Source: Manis javanica
Lineage: Eukaryota; Chordata; Mammalia; Pholidota; Manidae
Reading direction: 5' to 3'
NCBI RefSeq assembly: GCF_040802235.1
Contig: NC_133169.1
Location: 46,693,034-46,757,033 of the forward strand
Length of the DNA: 64,000 nucleotides
The translations under genes were made by a program, and so were the position numbers. Position 1 is the stretch's first letter, and each line of letters starts with the position of its first letter. Positions 46,091 through 58,038 of this stretch are shown here, piece after piece. Under the pieces are notes generated by a model, which searched no databases, was not told the origin of the DNA, and saw only the letters and a list, made by a program, of their open reading frames with translations.

Positions 46091-47887
46091 GGGAGGCGGA
46101 GCCAGGATGGCGGCGTGAGTAGAGCAGTGGAAATCTCCTCCCAAAAACACATAGAGCTATGAAAATATAACAAAGAAAAATCTTCCTGAAATAGAGACCA
46201 CAGGACACAGGACAACATCCAGACCACATACACACCTGCAAGAACCCAGCGCCTTGCGAAGGGGGTAAGATATAAGCCCTGGCCCGGTGGACCGAGCACC
46301 CCTCTCCCCGGCTCCCGGCGGGTGGAAAGAAACCGGAGCAGTTTTTTTTCTTGGCGAGTGCTTTTTGGAAGCCTTAAAGGGACAGGGCCCCCGTTGCTAG
46401 GGAGGCAGGGTGGCGGGACCAGTGAGCGGGTGCCTGGGACTGGCGCCTGAGGACAAAGAATATCCCGCGTTTTTCCCTGCGGGACCGGTGGGCGAGTGCC
46501 AGAGACCGGCACCTGAGGACGGAGGAAATTGCGCATTTTTTCCTTTTTTTTCTCATTTTGGCGAGCGCTTTTTGGAAGCCTTAAAGGGACAGGGACCCCG
46601 GTGCTAGGGAGGCAGGGTGGTGGGAGTGGTGAGCGGGTGCCTGGGACTGGCGCCTGAGGACAAACAATATCCCGCGTTTTTCCCTGTGGGAACGGTGGGC
46701 GGGTGCCTGAGACCAGCACCTGAGGACGGAGGAAATCGCGCATTTTTCCCCCCCCTTTTTTTTTTTCTCTTCTAGACGAGTGCTTTTTGGAAACCTTAAA
46801 GGGACAGGGACCCCAGTGCTAGGGAGGCAGGGCGGTGGGACTGGTGAGCAGGTGCCTGGGACTGGCGCCTGAGGACAAAGAATATCCAGCGTTTTTCCCT
46901 GTGGGAATGGTGGGCAGGTGCCTGAGACCAGCATCTGAGGACGGAGGAAATCGCACATTTCCCCCCCCCCTTTTTTTTTTTCTCTTCTAGACAAGTGCTT
47001 TTTGGAAGCCTTAAAGGGACAGGGACCCTGGTGCTAGGGAGGCAGAGCAGCAGGACCGGTGAGCGGGTGCCTGGGACCAGCGCCTGAGGACAAAGAACAT
47101 CCCGCGTTTTTCCCTGCGGGACTGGTGGGCGGGTGCCTGAGATCGGCATCTGAGGACGGAGGAAACGGCGCTTTTTTCCCCATTTTTTTTCTCTTTTTGG
47201 CGAGTGCTTTTTGGAAGCCTTAAAGGGACAGGGACCCCGGTGCTAGGGAGGCAGGGCGGCAGGACTGGTGAGCGGGTGCATGGGACCGGCACCTGAGGAC
47301 AAAGAATATCGCATGTTTTTCCCTGCGGGACCGATGGGCGGGTGCTTTTGGAAGCCTTGAAGGGACAGGGACCCTGGAGCTAGGGAGACAGGGCAGCAGG
47401 ACTAGTGAGCGGGTGCCTGGGACCGGCGCCTGAGGGCAAAAAAAAATCGCGTGTTTTTTCCTATTTTTTTTTTTCTCTTCCCTCTCTCATTGTTGCTGTT
47501 GTTGTTTTGGTTTGGAGAGTGCTTTTTGGAAGTCTTAAAGGGGCAGGACAGTTCACTTAGACCAGAGGCAGGGAATCTGGGGATCTCTGGGCACTCCAAC
47601 CCCCTGGGCAGCAGGGAGCACAGAGGTCTCTCATGGAGATAAATAGCCTCCCAGCTGCTACACCTCCAACGGGGCTCCACCATTATGGAGGAGCAGCCCC
47701 AGCCAGGCCACACCCACTGCAACAGCGGAGATAAACCAGGCAGGAGCAGAAGCCCTGTCTGCACACAGCTGCACAGCACAAGCCACTAGAGGTCGCTATC
47801 CTCCCAGAGGAGGAAGGCCACAACCAAAAAGAAGGGAAGCTCTTCCAGCGGTCACTTGTACCAGCTCTGCAAACTATCTCTATCACC
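46091..47887 (+). promoter_or_regulatory. L1 5' UTR with tandem ~210-bp monomers
   Basis: After a unique ~255-bp start, units marked by gtgctttttggaagcc begin at about 46,358, 46,565, 46,780, 46,995, 47,204, 47,342 (shortened) and 47,519. Full units are 207-215 bp. Each unit holds two similar halves, each with a 'gcgggtgcctg(g/a)ga' core followed by 'gcacctgagga' and a cgcg-type, T-rich end. In L1 families with monomers the array acts as the Pol II promoter, usually CpG-methylated; that is family knowledge, and activity here is not shown. The minus-strand L1 at 1-1,252 carries the same array type. Confidence 0.8.
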
Positions 47888-48778
47888 ATGAAAAGGCAAA
47901 ACTACAGGCAGACAAAGATCACAGAGACAACACCTGAGAAGGAGACAGACCTAACCAGTCCTCCTGAAAAAGAATTCAAAATAAAAATCATGAACATGCT
48001 GACAGAGATGCAGAGAAAAATGCAAGAGCAATGGGATGAGATGCAGAGAAAAATGCAAGAGCAGTGGGATGAAGTCTGGAAGGAGATCACAGATGTCAGG
48101 AAGGAGATCACAGAAGTGAAACAATCCCTGGAAGGATTTATAAGCAGAATGGATAAGATGCAAGAGGCCATTGAAGGAATAGAAGCCAGAGAACAGGAAC
48201 GTATAGAAGCTGACATAGAGAGAGAGAAAAGGATCTCCACCAATGAAACAACACGAAGAGAACTATGTGACCAAGCCAAAAGGACTAATATTCATATTAT
48301 AGGGATACCAGAAGAAGAAGAAAGAGGAAAAGGGATAGAAAGTCTCTTTGAAGAAGTAATTGCTCAAAACTTCCCCAAACTGGGGGAGGAAATAATCGAA
48401 CAGACCATGGAATTACACAGAAACCCCAACAGAAAGGATCCAAGGAGGACAACACCAAGACACAAAGTAATTAAAATGGCAAGGATCAAGGACAAGGGAA
48501 GAGTTTTAAAGGCAGCTAGAGAGAAAAAGGTCACCTATAAAGGAAAACCCATCAGGCTAACATCAGACTTCTCGACAGAAACCCTACAGGCCAGAAGAGA
48601 ATGGCATGACATACTTAATGCAATGAAACAGAAGGGCCTTGAACCAAGGATACTGTATCCAGCACGACTATCATTTAAATATGATGGCGGGATTAAACAA
48701 TTCTCAGAAAAACAAAAGCTGAGGGAATTTGCTTCCCACAAACCACCTCTACAGGGCATCCTACAGGGACTGCTCTAG
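47888..48778 (+). CDS. L1 ORF1p, intact reading frame
   Basis: 296 residues without a stop. ORF1p is the trimeric RNA chaperone that binds L1 RNA in cytoplasmic particles. Seen: a polar N-terminus, a long heptad coiled coil (about residues 35-125) with an 11-residue tandem duplication (EMQRKMQEQWD twice), an RRM starting near RTNIHIIGIPEEEE, and a C-terminal domain with DFSTETLQARREWHD and YPARLSFKYDGG. The ATG at 47,888 follows the 5' UTR with no other in-frame start that gives the usual N-terminus. Length is short of the ~338 residues of human ORF1p but within the family range. It may be translated, but its partner ORF2 is broken. Confidence 0.9.
   Translation: MKRQNYRQTKITETTPEKETDLTSPPEKEFKIKIMNMLTEMQRKMQEQWDEMQRKMQEQWDEVWKEITDVRKEITEVKQSLEGFISRMDKMQEAIEGIEAREQERIEADIEREKRISTNETTRRELCDQAKRTNIHIIGIPEEEERGKGIESLFEEVIAQNFPKLGEEIIEQTMELHRNPNRKDPRRTTPRHKVIKMARIKDKGRVLKAAREKKVTYKGKPIRLTSDFSTETLQARREWHDILNAMKQKGLEPRILYPARLSFKYDGGIKQFSEKQKLREFASHKPPLQGILQGLL
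48005..48070 (+). repeat. 33-bp tandem duplication in ORF1 coiled coil
   Basis: Units 48,005-48,037 and 48,038-48,070 differ at one base and encode two copies of an 11-residue coiled-coil segment. An 11-residue step keeps a coiled coil in register (hendecad), so the frame and probably the trimer are preserved. Confidence 0.92.
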
Positions 48779-48973
48779 ATGGGAGCACCCCTAAAAAGAG
48801 CACAGAACAAAACACACAACATATGAAGAATGGAGGAGGAGGAATAAGAAGGGAGAGAAGAAAAGAATCTCCAGACAGTGTATATAAAAGCTCAATAAGC
48901 GAGCTAAGTTAGACAGTAAGATACTAAAGAAGCTAACCTTGAACCTTTGGTATCCACGAATCTAAAGCCTGCA
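48779..48973 (+). other. L1 inter-ORF spacer
   Basis: 195-bp spacer between the ORF1 stop and the chosen ORF2 ATG (48,974). The frame is open upstream to 48,947, so a slightly earlier start is possible. Confidence 0.7.
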
Positions 48974-51900
48974 ATGGCAATAAGTACATATCTCACAATA
49001 GTCACCCTAAATGTAAATGGACTTAATGCACCAATCAAAAGACAAAGAGTAATAGAATGGATAAAAAAGCAAGTCCAATCTGTATGCTGCTTACAAGAAA
49101 CTCACCTTAAACCCAAAGATAAGCATAGACTAAAAGTTAAGGGATGGAAAAACATATTTCAGGCAAACAACAGTGAGAAGAAAGCAGGGGTTGCAGCACA
49201 AATATCAGACAAAATAGACTTCAAAACAAAGAAAGTAACAAGAGATAAAGAAGGATACTACATAATGATAAAGGGCTCAGTCCAACAAGAGGATATAACC
49301 ATTCTAAATATATATGCACCCAATACAGGAGCACCAGCATATGTGAAGCAAATACTAACAGAACTAAAGAGGGAAATAGACTGCAATGCATTCATTGTAG
49401 GAGACGTCAACACACCACTCACCCCAAAGGATAGATCCACCGGGCAGAAAATAAGTAAGGATACACAGGCACTGAACAACACACTAGAACAGATGGACCT
49501 AATAGACATCTATAGAACTCTACATCCAAAAGCAACAGGATATACATTCTTCTCAAGTGCACATGGAACATTCTCCAGAATAGACCACATACTAGCTCTC
49601 AAAAAGAGCCTCAGTACACTCCAAAACATTGAAATTCTACCAACCAATTTTTCAGACCACAAAGGTGTAAAACTATAAATAAGTTCTACAAAGAAAACAA
49701 AAAGGCTCACAAACACATGGAGGCTTAACAACATGCTACTAAATAATCAATGGATCAATGAACAAATCAAAATAGAGATCAAGGAATATATAGAAACAAA
49801 TGACAAAAACAACACAAAGCCTCAACTTCTGTGGGATGCAGCGAAAGCAGTCTTAAGAGGAAAGCATATAGCAATCCAGGCACACTTGAAGAAGGAAGAA
49901 CAATCCCAAGTCAATAGTCTAACATCACAATTATCAAAACTGGAAAAAGAAGAACAAATGAGGCCTAAAGTCACCAGAAGGAGGGACATAATAAAGATCA
50001 GAGAAGAAATAAACAAAATTGAGAAGAATAAAACAACAGCAAAAACAGCAAAATCAAGAGCTGGTTCTTTGAGAAAATAAACAAAATAGATAAGCCTCTA
50101 GCCCAACTTATTAAGAGAAAAAGAGAATCAACACAAATCAACATAATCAGAAAAGAGAATGGAAAAATCACGACAGACTCCACAGAAATACAAAGAATTA
50201 TTAAAGACTACTATGAAAACCTATATGCCAACAAGCTGGAAAACCTAGAAGAAATGGACAACTTCCTAGAAAAATACAACCTCCCAAGACTGACCAAGGA
50301 AGAAACACAAAAGTTAAGCAAACCAATTACGAGCAAAGAAATTGAAGCGGTAATCAAAAAACTACCCAAGAACAAAACCCCTGGGCTGGACAGATTTACC
50401 TCGGAATTTTATCAAACACACAGAGAAGACATAACACCCATTCTCCTTAAAGTGTTCCACAAAATAGAAGAAGAGGGAATACTCCCAAAATCATTCTATG
50501 AAGCCAACATCACCCTAATATCAAAACCAGGCAAAGACCCTACCAAAAAGAAAATTACAGACCAATATCCCTGATGAATGTAGATGCAAAAACACTCAAT
50601 AAAATATTAGCAAACATAATTCAACAGTATATCAAAAGGATCATACACCATGACCAAGTGGGGTTCATCCCAGGGATGCAAGGATGGTACAACATTCCAA
50701 AATCCATCAACATCATCCACCACGTCAACAAAAAGAAAGACAAAAACCACATGATCATCTCCATAGATGCTGAAAAACATTTGACAAAGTTCAACATCCA
50801 TTCATGATAAAAACTCTCAGCAAAATGGGAATCGAGGGCAAGTACCTCAACATAATAAAGGACATATATGATAAAACAACAGCCAGCATTATACTGAACA
50901 GCGAGAAGCTGGAAGCATTTCCTCTGAGATCGGGAACCAGACAGGGATGCCCACTCCCCCCACTGTTATTTAACATAGTACTGGAGGTCCTAGCCACGGC
51001 AATCACACAAAACAAAGAAATAAAAGGAGTCCAGATTGGTAAAGAAGAAGTTAAACTGTCACTATTTGCAGATGATATGATACTGTACATAAAAAACCCT
51101 AAAGACTCCACTCCAAAACTACTAGAACTGATATCGGAATACAGCAAAGTTGTAGGATACAAAATTAACACACAGAAATCTGTAGCTTTCCTATACACTA
51201 ACAATGAATCAATAGAAAGAGAAATCAGGAAAACAATTCCATTCACCATTGCATCAAAAAGAATAAAATACCTAGGAATAAACCTAACCAAAGAAGTGAA
51301 AGACTTATACTCTGAAAACTACAAGTCACTCTTAAGAGAAATTAAAGGGGACACTAATAAATGGAAACTCATCCCATGCTCATGGCTAGGAAGAATTATT
51401 ATCGTCAAAATATCCATCCTGCCCAAAGCAATATACAGATTTGATGCAATCCCTCTCAAATTACCAGCAACATTCTTCAATGAATTGGAACAAATTATTA
51501 AAAAATTCATATGTAAACACCAAAGACCCCAAATAGCCAAAGCAATCCTGAAAAATAAGATTAAAGTAGGGAGGATCTCACTCCCCTACTTCAAGCTCTA
51601 CTACAAAGCCATAGTAATCAAGACAATTTGGTACTGGCACAAGAACAGAGCCACAGACCAGTGGAACAGATTAGATACTCCAGAAATTAACCCAAACATA
51701 TGTGGTCAATTAATATTTGATAAAGGCGCCATGGACATACAATGGCAAAATGACAGTCTCTTCAACAGATGGTGCTGGCAAAACTGGACAGCTACATGTT
51801 GGAGAATGAAACTGGACCATTGTCTAACCCCATATACAAAGGTAAACTCAAAATGGATCAAAGACCTGAATGTAAGTCATGAAAACATTAAACTCTTGGA

Positions 51901-52786
51901 AAAAAACATAGGCAAAAACCTCTTAGACATAAACATGAGTGACCTCTTCTTGAACATATCTCCCCGGGCAAGGAAAACAACAGCATAAATGAGCAAGTGG
52001 GACTACATTAAGCTGAAAAGCTTCTGTACAGCGAAAGACACCATCAATAGAACAATAAGGAACCCTACAGTATGGGAGAATATATTTGAAAATGACACAT
52101 CCGATAAAGGCTTGACATCCAGAATATATGAAGAGCTCACACGCCTCAACAAACAAAAAACAAATAACCCAATTAAAAAATGGGCAGAGGAACTGAACAG
52201 ACAGTTCTCTAAAAAAGAAATACAGATGGCCAACAGACACATGAAAAGATGCTCCACATCGCTAATTATCAGAGAAATGCAAATTAAAACTACAATGAGG
52301 TATCACCTCACACCAGTAAGGATAGCTGCCATCCAAAAGACAAACAACAACAAATGTTGGCGAGGCTGTGGAGAAAGGGGAACCCTCCTACACTGCTGGT
52401 GGGAATGTAAATTAGTTCAACCATTGTGGAAAGCAGTATGGAGGTTCATCAAAATGCTCAAAACAGACCTACCATTTGACCCAGGAATTCCACTCCTAGG
52501 AATTTACCCTAAGAACGCAGCAATCAAGTTTGAGAAAGATAGATGCACCCCTATGTTTATCGCAGCACTATTTACAATAGCCAAGAATTGGAAGCAACCT
52601 AAATGTCCATCGGTAGATGAATGGATAAAGAAGATGTGGTACATATACACAATGGCATACTACTCAGCCATAAGATGTGGAAAAATCCAACCATTTGCAG
52701 CATCATGGATGGAGCTGGACAGTATTATGTTCAGTGAAATAAGCCAAGTGGAGAAAGAGAAATACCAAATGATTTCGCTCATCTGA
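48974..52786 (+). pseudogene. L1 ORF2 (endonuclease-RT), disrupted
   Basis: About 1,270 codons, the normal ORF2p length. Endonuclease: NVNGLN, QETHLKPKDKHR, NIYAPNTGAPAY, GDVNTPL and FSRIDHIL are visible by residue ~230. [22 protein letters not shown], and the catalytic FADD at about 51,067-51,078. C-terminal Cys-rich region [16 protein letters not shown] near 52,365-52,410. Breaks: in-frame TAA at 49,676-49,678; a frameshift at about 50,030-50,050; another near 50,540-50,550; another near 50,772 (a base lost in the DAEKAF area); and a TAA at 51,986-51,988. The three frameshifts each move the frame by one, so the end returns to the starting frame. ORF2p normally nicks DNA and primes cDNA synthesis; this copy cannot. 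Confidence 0.92.
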
Positions 52787-53160
52787 GGAGTATAGGAACA
52801 AAGGAAAAACTGAAGGAACAAAACAGCAGTGGAATTACAGAACCCAAAAATGGACCAACAGGTACCAAAGGGATGGAACTGGGGTGGATGGATGGGCAGG
52901 GAGGTATAAGGGGGGGAAGAAGAAGGGGGGTATTAAGATTACCATGCATGGGGGGGAGGGAGAAAGGGGAGGGTGGGCTGCACAACCCAGAGAGGACAAG
53001 TAGTGACTCTACAACATTTTGCTAAGCTGATGGACAGTAACCGTAATGTTGTTGTTAGGGGGGACCTGATATAGGGGAGAGCATAGTAAACATAGTATTC
53101 TTCATGTAAGTGTAGATTAAAAATTAAAAAAAAAAAAACAAAGAAAGAAAGAAAGAAAAG
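52787..53160 (+). mobile_element. L1 3' UTR, G-rich tract and internal A-rich tail
   Basis: A purine/G-rich stretch at about 52,871-52,978 with several G-runs (ggggggg class), typical of L1 3' UTRs and able to form G-quadruplex. It is followed by 'gatggacagtaaccg' and an A-rich tail with a (GAAA)n stretch at about 53,138-53,160. No AATAAA precedes the tail; only ATTAAA. Confidence 0.85.
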
Positions 53161-53551
53161 TGGGACTACTCCTTGATAGGATAAAACTATTGGTAAATCA
53201 AAGATCTTCGCATGCTTTAAATATCCTTAATGTTGATCACTTAAAGGGTGTCAGATGATCAGCTATGGAGGCACTCTTTTCTGATAATATTCCTTTCTCT
53301 TAATAAAAAAAGAAAAAAAGCAATTACTGTGTGCTGAACTCCAATGAGTTCTGCACAGTGGTATAGAGGGCATGTCAAAGTGTGGGCAAAGGGTCTGTTT
53401 GTTTCTATGCAGAAGATCAAGGCCTAGTTTGGATACCCAGAAAATGAACTAAGATACGATATGAGGAGGAGCTTCCGGCATCAGCACTCTCTGGAGGACT
53501 TGTGCCGGGGGATGATCATCAAAAAGCCTCCACAGGGATGCGGACGATGCT

Positions 53552-53863
53552 TTGGTTGTGGCTGCATCCAGCCCACCATCTCCTGGACTTGCCATAGGAG
53601 TGAGGAGGGAGATGTCTAGGCTGGCATGTGCATACAGTGAGACAACGAATTTGACCGGATCTGTACTGTTGGAACTCAACCAGGAGTTGGGAGGGGTGCA
53701 AGTTGTAGCACTCCAAAATCTCATGACTATAGACTATCTATGGTTAAAAGAACATATGGGATGTGAACAGATCCCAGAAATGGGCTGCTTTAATTTGTCT
53801 GATTGTTCAAGTACAGTTGGACAATATCCATCATATCATAGACAAATTTTCACAAATGCCTAG
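53552..53863 (+). pseudogene. ERV envelope TM fragment
   Basis: An open stretch of 103 residues whose second half reads as an envelope TM: a heptad region (TNLTGSVLLELNQELGG), ALQNLMTIDYL (immunosuppressive-domain position) and GCEQIPEM-GCFNLSD, where the family's CX6CC has become C-X6-G-C. It differs in text from the TM of ERV-B, so it comes from another ERV family. Lacks fusion peptide and membrane anchor; not functional. Confidence 0.6.
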
Positions 53864-54640
53864 GGTGCCTAAATGATTTTCTTGGCCTCACTGGAGATGG
53901 ATGGTAATTATAGATTTGCTTTGTTTATGTCACCGTATTCCTATTATGTTAATATGTGTGTACAAATTAGTTAGTAGTTTAAAACCTATACATACTTAAG
54001 GTACTGTACAAGAAGGTATGTCAAAGAAATAATCAATCCTCCCATATTTTCTTCCATATGCTACATCTATAGCTTTTCTTCTTACTTCCTAATTACAACC
54101 CTTAAATAGAATTCATGCCTCATATCGAATTTACCGAGTATCATAATTCCTCCAGGTGGTAAAGATACCTCGAGACAAGTGCTGAGCATAGAAGCCACAG
54201 GGCATAAATCTGCAAAGAAGTAAAAAGCTAACCTTTTCAAACAATATGGCTTCTCTCTCACTTACCAACTTTACATGTCCCTGTATGGCCCCGGAAGATG
54301 ACTGGTTAGCCAGAGACGGGTAAGATTCCTCAAGGGAGGAACAACCTAAGACAGGTACAGTCGCAGGGGGGCCATCAGGTGAGAATTTGGGGATCAACAG
54401 AGGTGAGGCTCAGAACCTCACCCCCCCTGCTTTGAGAGAAATCTTCTGCATCCGTAGATGTCTTGCTGCCCTTGTCTAGCCTGGTTTAATACTTAGTCCA
54501 TAGGCACACACCTGATCATCTGATCATCTACATTTGCCCTCTTACAGCACTAAACTATGTTTTCTACCTTTATCTTGCATCTACCTACCACTTCAGAATT
54601 TTATTAAAAATAAAAATAATAATAATATTAGAGGGAGAAA

Positions 54641-54963
54641 TGTGGTATCAACATATTAAACAAGTACAAAAATCAAACGAATATTCATATTTGACCTGAT
54701 TGTTTATAGGTCATAATGCATGATCAAAACCGAAAGTTTCTGTGATGAATGCCTTTGTACTGTTCACCATGTAAGAATTTATTCACTATGTAAGAATTCG
54801 TTCACCATATAAGAACTTGTTTGTTATGCTTCAGAAGACTGGAGACTGACGAGAATTAGGCTTGAGATGGATTAATGATTGTACATTGAGCATTGACCCC
54901 CCTATACTGAATTTTATTGTTGTTAACAACCATTTGATCAATAAATATGAGAGATGCCCTGTC
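54641..54963 (+). repeat. LTR U3-R fragment ending at its poly(A) site
   Basis: It begins TGTGGTATCAACAT right after a polypurine tract and ends near gatgccctgtc, 18 bp past AATAAA (54,940). Near-repeats of 'accatgtaagaatt' / 'actatgtaagaatt' / 'accatataagaactt' sit at about 54,769-54,830. Confidence 0.65.
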
Positions 54964-54975
54964 AAAAAAAAAAAC

Positions 54976-54992
54976 AAAACTATTGGCACATA
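54976..54992 (+). repeat. 3' target-site duplication of the full-length L1
   Basis: aaaactattggcacata, identical to 46,074-46,090, directly after the terminal poly(A) (plus one C). Confidence 0.95.
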
Positions 54993-57900
54993 CAAGTATA
55001 TACTACATGTGGTATATATCTAAAATAATTGAATAAAACACTTTAATATCATCTAACTTTTTCATAGTGCACTCCTCTGGAAGTGGTTCACTATGTTTGG
55101 CTCCAGTTTTTGCCAGTGATTATACATGGACGTTTTCAATAACTGGAAATCAGGACTTTACAGTTTCTGTCCTTTCTGGCATTTCCATTACAGCTGAATT
55201 ATTTGTTTGAGTATCACTAAACTCATAAGTTACTCATTTTTTTAAGAAATAAGTGATGTTCAAATATATGAAGACTTTTGGACAAGGTTAATAATTATGT
55301 GGTTAAATAAGAGAATGCCAATTTTATATTCTTATGTTTGTTTCTTTGAGTTCGTTTCTGCTACATTTAATTGCCACCAGAAAACCCAAGTTAAGTTCAT
55401 TTAGGTGATTTTTATTAAGGAATCAACAAAGGGATTCACAATGCCTATGTTTACTAACTAGTTTAATGTACCATGATACACCATCAGTTATATTATATTA
55501 AGTAGTAGATGTAGGCTCCAGTTTATGAATACCAAGTATGTATATATAAGAAACCAAATACCTTAATTTGAAAATACCAACAACTTTGGATTATGGATCT
55601 TATTATTCAGGGCTTGACCATTTTGTGGAGTTTGAACATAGAGTACTACCAAATACACTATAATAAATTGACTGATATCCACAAAAAAATCTCTAATGAG
55701 GAGTTAGGGACTGCTATTTAAGGTAAATTTACCAAACATTCTAAGTATAATAAATATCACAAGTACTAAGCAATATAAATTCTCACCTACGTTACATAGT
55801 TGATGATCATCCTCTCATTACAATTTCCATAAATCTTAAAATAATCCTTAATTTACTCATATATTTGTTTTTTTCTGGATTTATAGCAAATAACATTGAT
55901 TCACATTAAAACCTTCATTCTTTCTCCTTTGTCAATTTAGAAAACAATGTGGCTTTAAATTGAGTCCTTTTCTTGTAGGCAGTGTATTCACATTTTGGTT
56001 CTTTTTCACTTGTCTTTTAAAAATCCCTTTATGCTAAAGGATAATATCAAGGGTTGTTCACTATATACTTCACTGAAGTATAATTTCAAGGGTTATACAT
56101 AACACAGTTTACACATACATATGTGCCATATAAATTTTGTAAGTACATGAAAATGTGTGAAACTTTGAAATCACTTTCAGAATTTCAGGATGTGATAAAA
56201 TTTACTATTTCTCAAAAGTTTTATAAGTAACAATAACTAGTTGATATTTCTAACCCAGAGAAATGTACTTTACAATGTATTTATAATCAGTAACTTTTCA
56301 ACTCAAATAATCCTTGTCCATATCTGAAAGGATGTACTGTACATTTCTTTAAACAAATCAGCAACGCAACATGAAAATTGTAAGCCTCTTTCCCTTACCA
56401 ATTAATAACACAGCAATAGTACATTTGGGACCTCCTCTTTTACTATTTCTGGCATTTGTGAATATTTTTGCTCTGAAAGGACAGAAAGATAAATACCATA
56501 CAGTCAATCTTCAAGGAGTTTATGCACATGTCTGGGGCTGATAAATACAAGCTATGCTTTTGTAATTCAATGGAATATACAGACTTTCAAAAAATATAAA
56601 AATAGAATAAATTTGATATTACAAAAGAAGTTTTCAGAATAAAATCAGTATTTGGCTTCATTTAAAACCTGATTGATCATAATGGAATAAAATGTTGTTT
56701 GAGGAAGGAAAGTGGCACTGTGATTAAAAGGTTAAAGTTATAAATGTTTCTGAGATTTAGAAATTCACTGAGGTAAAGAATGGGAATTGGTAAAAGAATA
56801 ATTGTGTATTGATTTTGAAAAGCAATGTACATTCAGACAGTATAAAACAAAGGATAAGCATCTTAGGGATGGCTACAGATGAACACAATGTCAGAAAATA
56901 CATGCATATTTCAAAGATGCTTTAAGAAAGCTAATGAGAAAAATGGTCTTCTATGTGAGACTGTGGTTTATGTGAGAGGCTACTGACTATGGAAAAAAGT
57001 TAAGGCAGGTCAAGGAAATAGCCTATTTGGCTGAATAGTGCTCATTTATAATTGTAAGAATGGTTTCATAAATGGCATGATTTACACTGCCAAAACATAT
57101 ATGTAGATCACAAAAATAATACTTTGTCCATGATACTCTGAAATACAGGAAAAAATAATGAAAGGTATCAACAGGTGCAATACAAATCAATTCATAGACC
57201 GAAGAGCATGCATTTTCTGTAGGTTAAAGCACTAACTAGAATGTTACAAATTAAGAAAGCAGTGAGTTGTGAAAATGAACACCAATTGAAGAAAAGTGCG
57301 AGGACCAAGATATTTGGATACACTAGCATTGAAATTGAGCAGGCTTTCAGTCTGGGAAACAGGAAGTGAGGAAATGATTGAAGAAACTAAGGGAATTTTT
57401 TTGCAAACATCCAAATTGTTGTAATTTAAATTTTGAGATTTTTCAAAGAAAGAAGTTCAAAAGGATTATAATATGTACTGTGGCATGTAAAGTACTCTAA
57501 AGATATTTAAGAGAAAGCTTAATAAAAATGCTAAATAATTTTAAGCAGAGGTCATGTGCTAAGTTTGAATGAAACTTGGTGAAATCCAAGGTTTTAGAAA
57601 TATTAAGAGTCTTGGATATTTTCCAGACTATAATAATGGAAAAATGACTAAGCCAAGAATAGGAAATATTGAAAAAGAGTAAGTCCAAATAAGATACTTT
57701 TAAGGCTCTTATATATACTATTTGAAAAGAGGGGAAAAAGTCACAAAATATTAACCCAGGGTCACCGAATGACATGCATTTCCCATGAAATGTCAGTGTT
57801 GAAAAGGTTCTAGTGAAATCCAAGCAGGCAAATGTGGAAATTGTCAGGAAGCTGGAGCTTTTGATAAGTCAGTGTTAGGGTAAGCTAAAGCTTACACTAG

Positions 57901-58030
57901 GACTCCTCTGGATGATATTATTTTTGAGGCTGTTTCTTTAGAAAAATTATGTGTATTTAAGCTAATACTTAAATATTATAATGGTACGTGTGATTTCCTA
58001 TATAAGAAACATATCAAACAAGCTGTAGTT
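54993..58030. other. Unassigned AT-rich sequence upstream of ERV-B
   Basis: Noncoding DNA with no recognisable gene, tRNA or young repeat. The longest open frames have no family features. Confidence 0.5.
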
Positions 58031-58038
58031 TGAAGTGC

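Larger units (their letters stand above)
53161..54963 (+). mobile_element. Extra 3' segment: transduced (or secondarily inserted) ERV 3' end
   Basis: Non-L1 sequence between the two poly(A) stretches. It has an env TM relic (53,555-53,863), about 770 bp of noncoding text, a polypurine tract (agagggagaaa, 54,630-54,640) and LTR sequence from TGTGG (54,641). The AATAAA at 54,940-54,945 is followed 18 bp later by poly(A), as for polyadenylation in an LTR R region. The LTR U5 is missing, which fits an mRNA end and not a DNA-level provirus end. Confidence 0.75.
46091..54975 (+). mobile_element. Full-length L1 insertion with ~1.8-kb extra 3' sequence (candidate 3' transduction)
   Basis: L1 from its 5' terminus (gggaggcggagccagg) through a monomeric 5' UTR, ORF1 (47,888-48,778), ORF2 (48,974-52,786), G-rich 3' UTR and A-rich tail (about 53,120-53,160). 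It then continues with 1.8 kb of non-L1 sequence ending in a second poly(A) (54,964-54,974). The only matching 17-bp target-site duplications flank the whole compound. The L1 3' end shows ATTAAA but no AATAAA before its tail, so read-through is plausible. ORF2 has two stops and three frameshifts, so this copy is not autonomous. Confidence 0.9.

Noticed and set aside
46078-47292. Long minus-strand open frames (up to 221 residues) in the L1 5' UTR
   Set aside because: Same monomer-driven artefact on the antisense strand; the GC-rich repeat lacks stops by chance.
50791-51291. A 166-residue minus-strand open frame
   Set aside because: Antisense shadow of the L1 ORF2 RT region.
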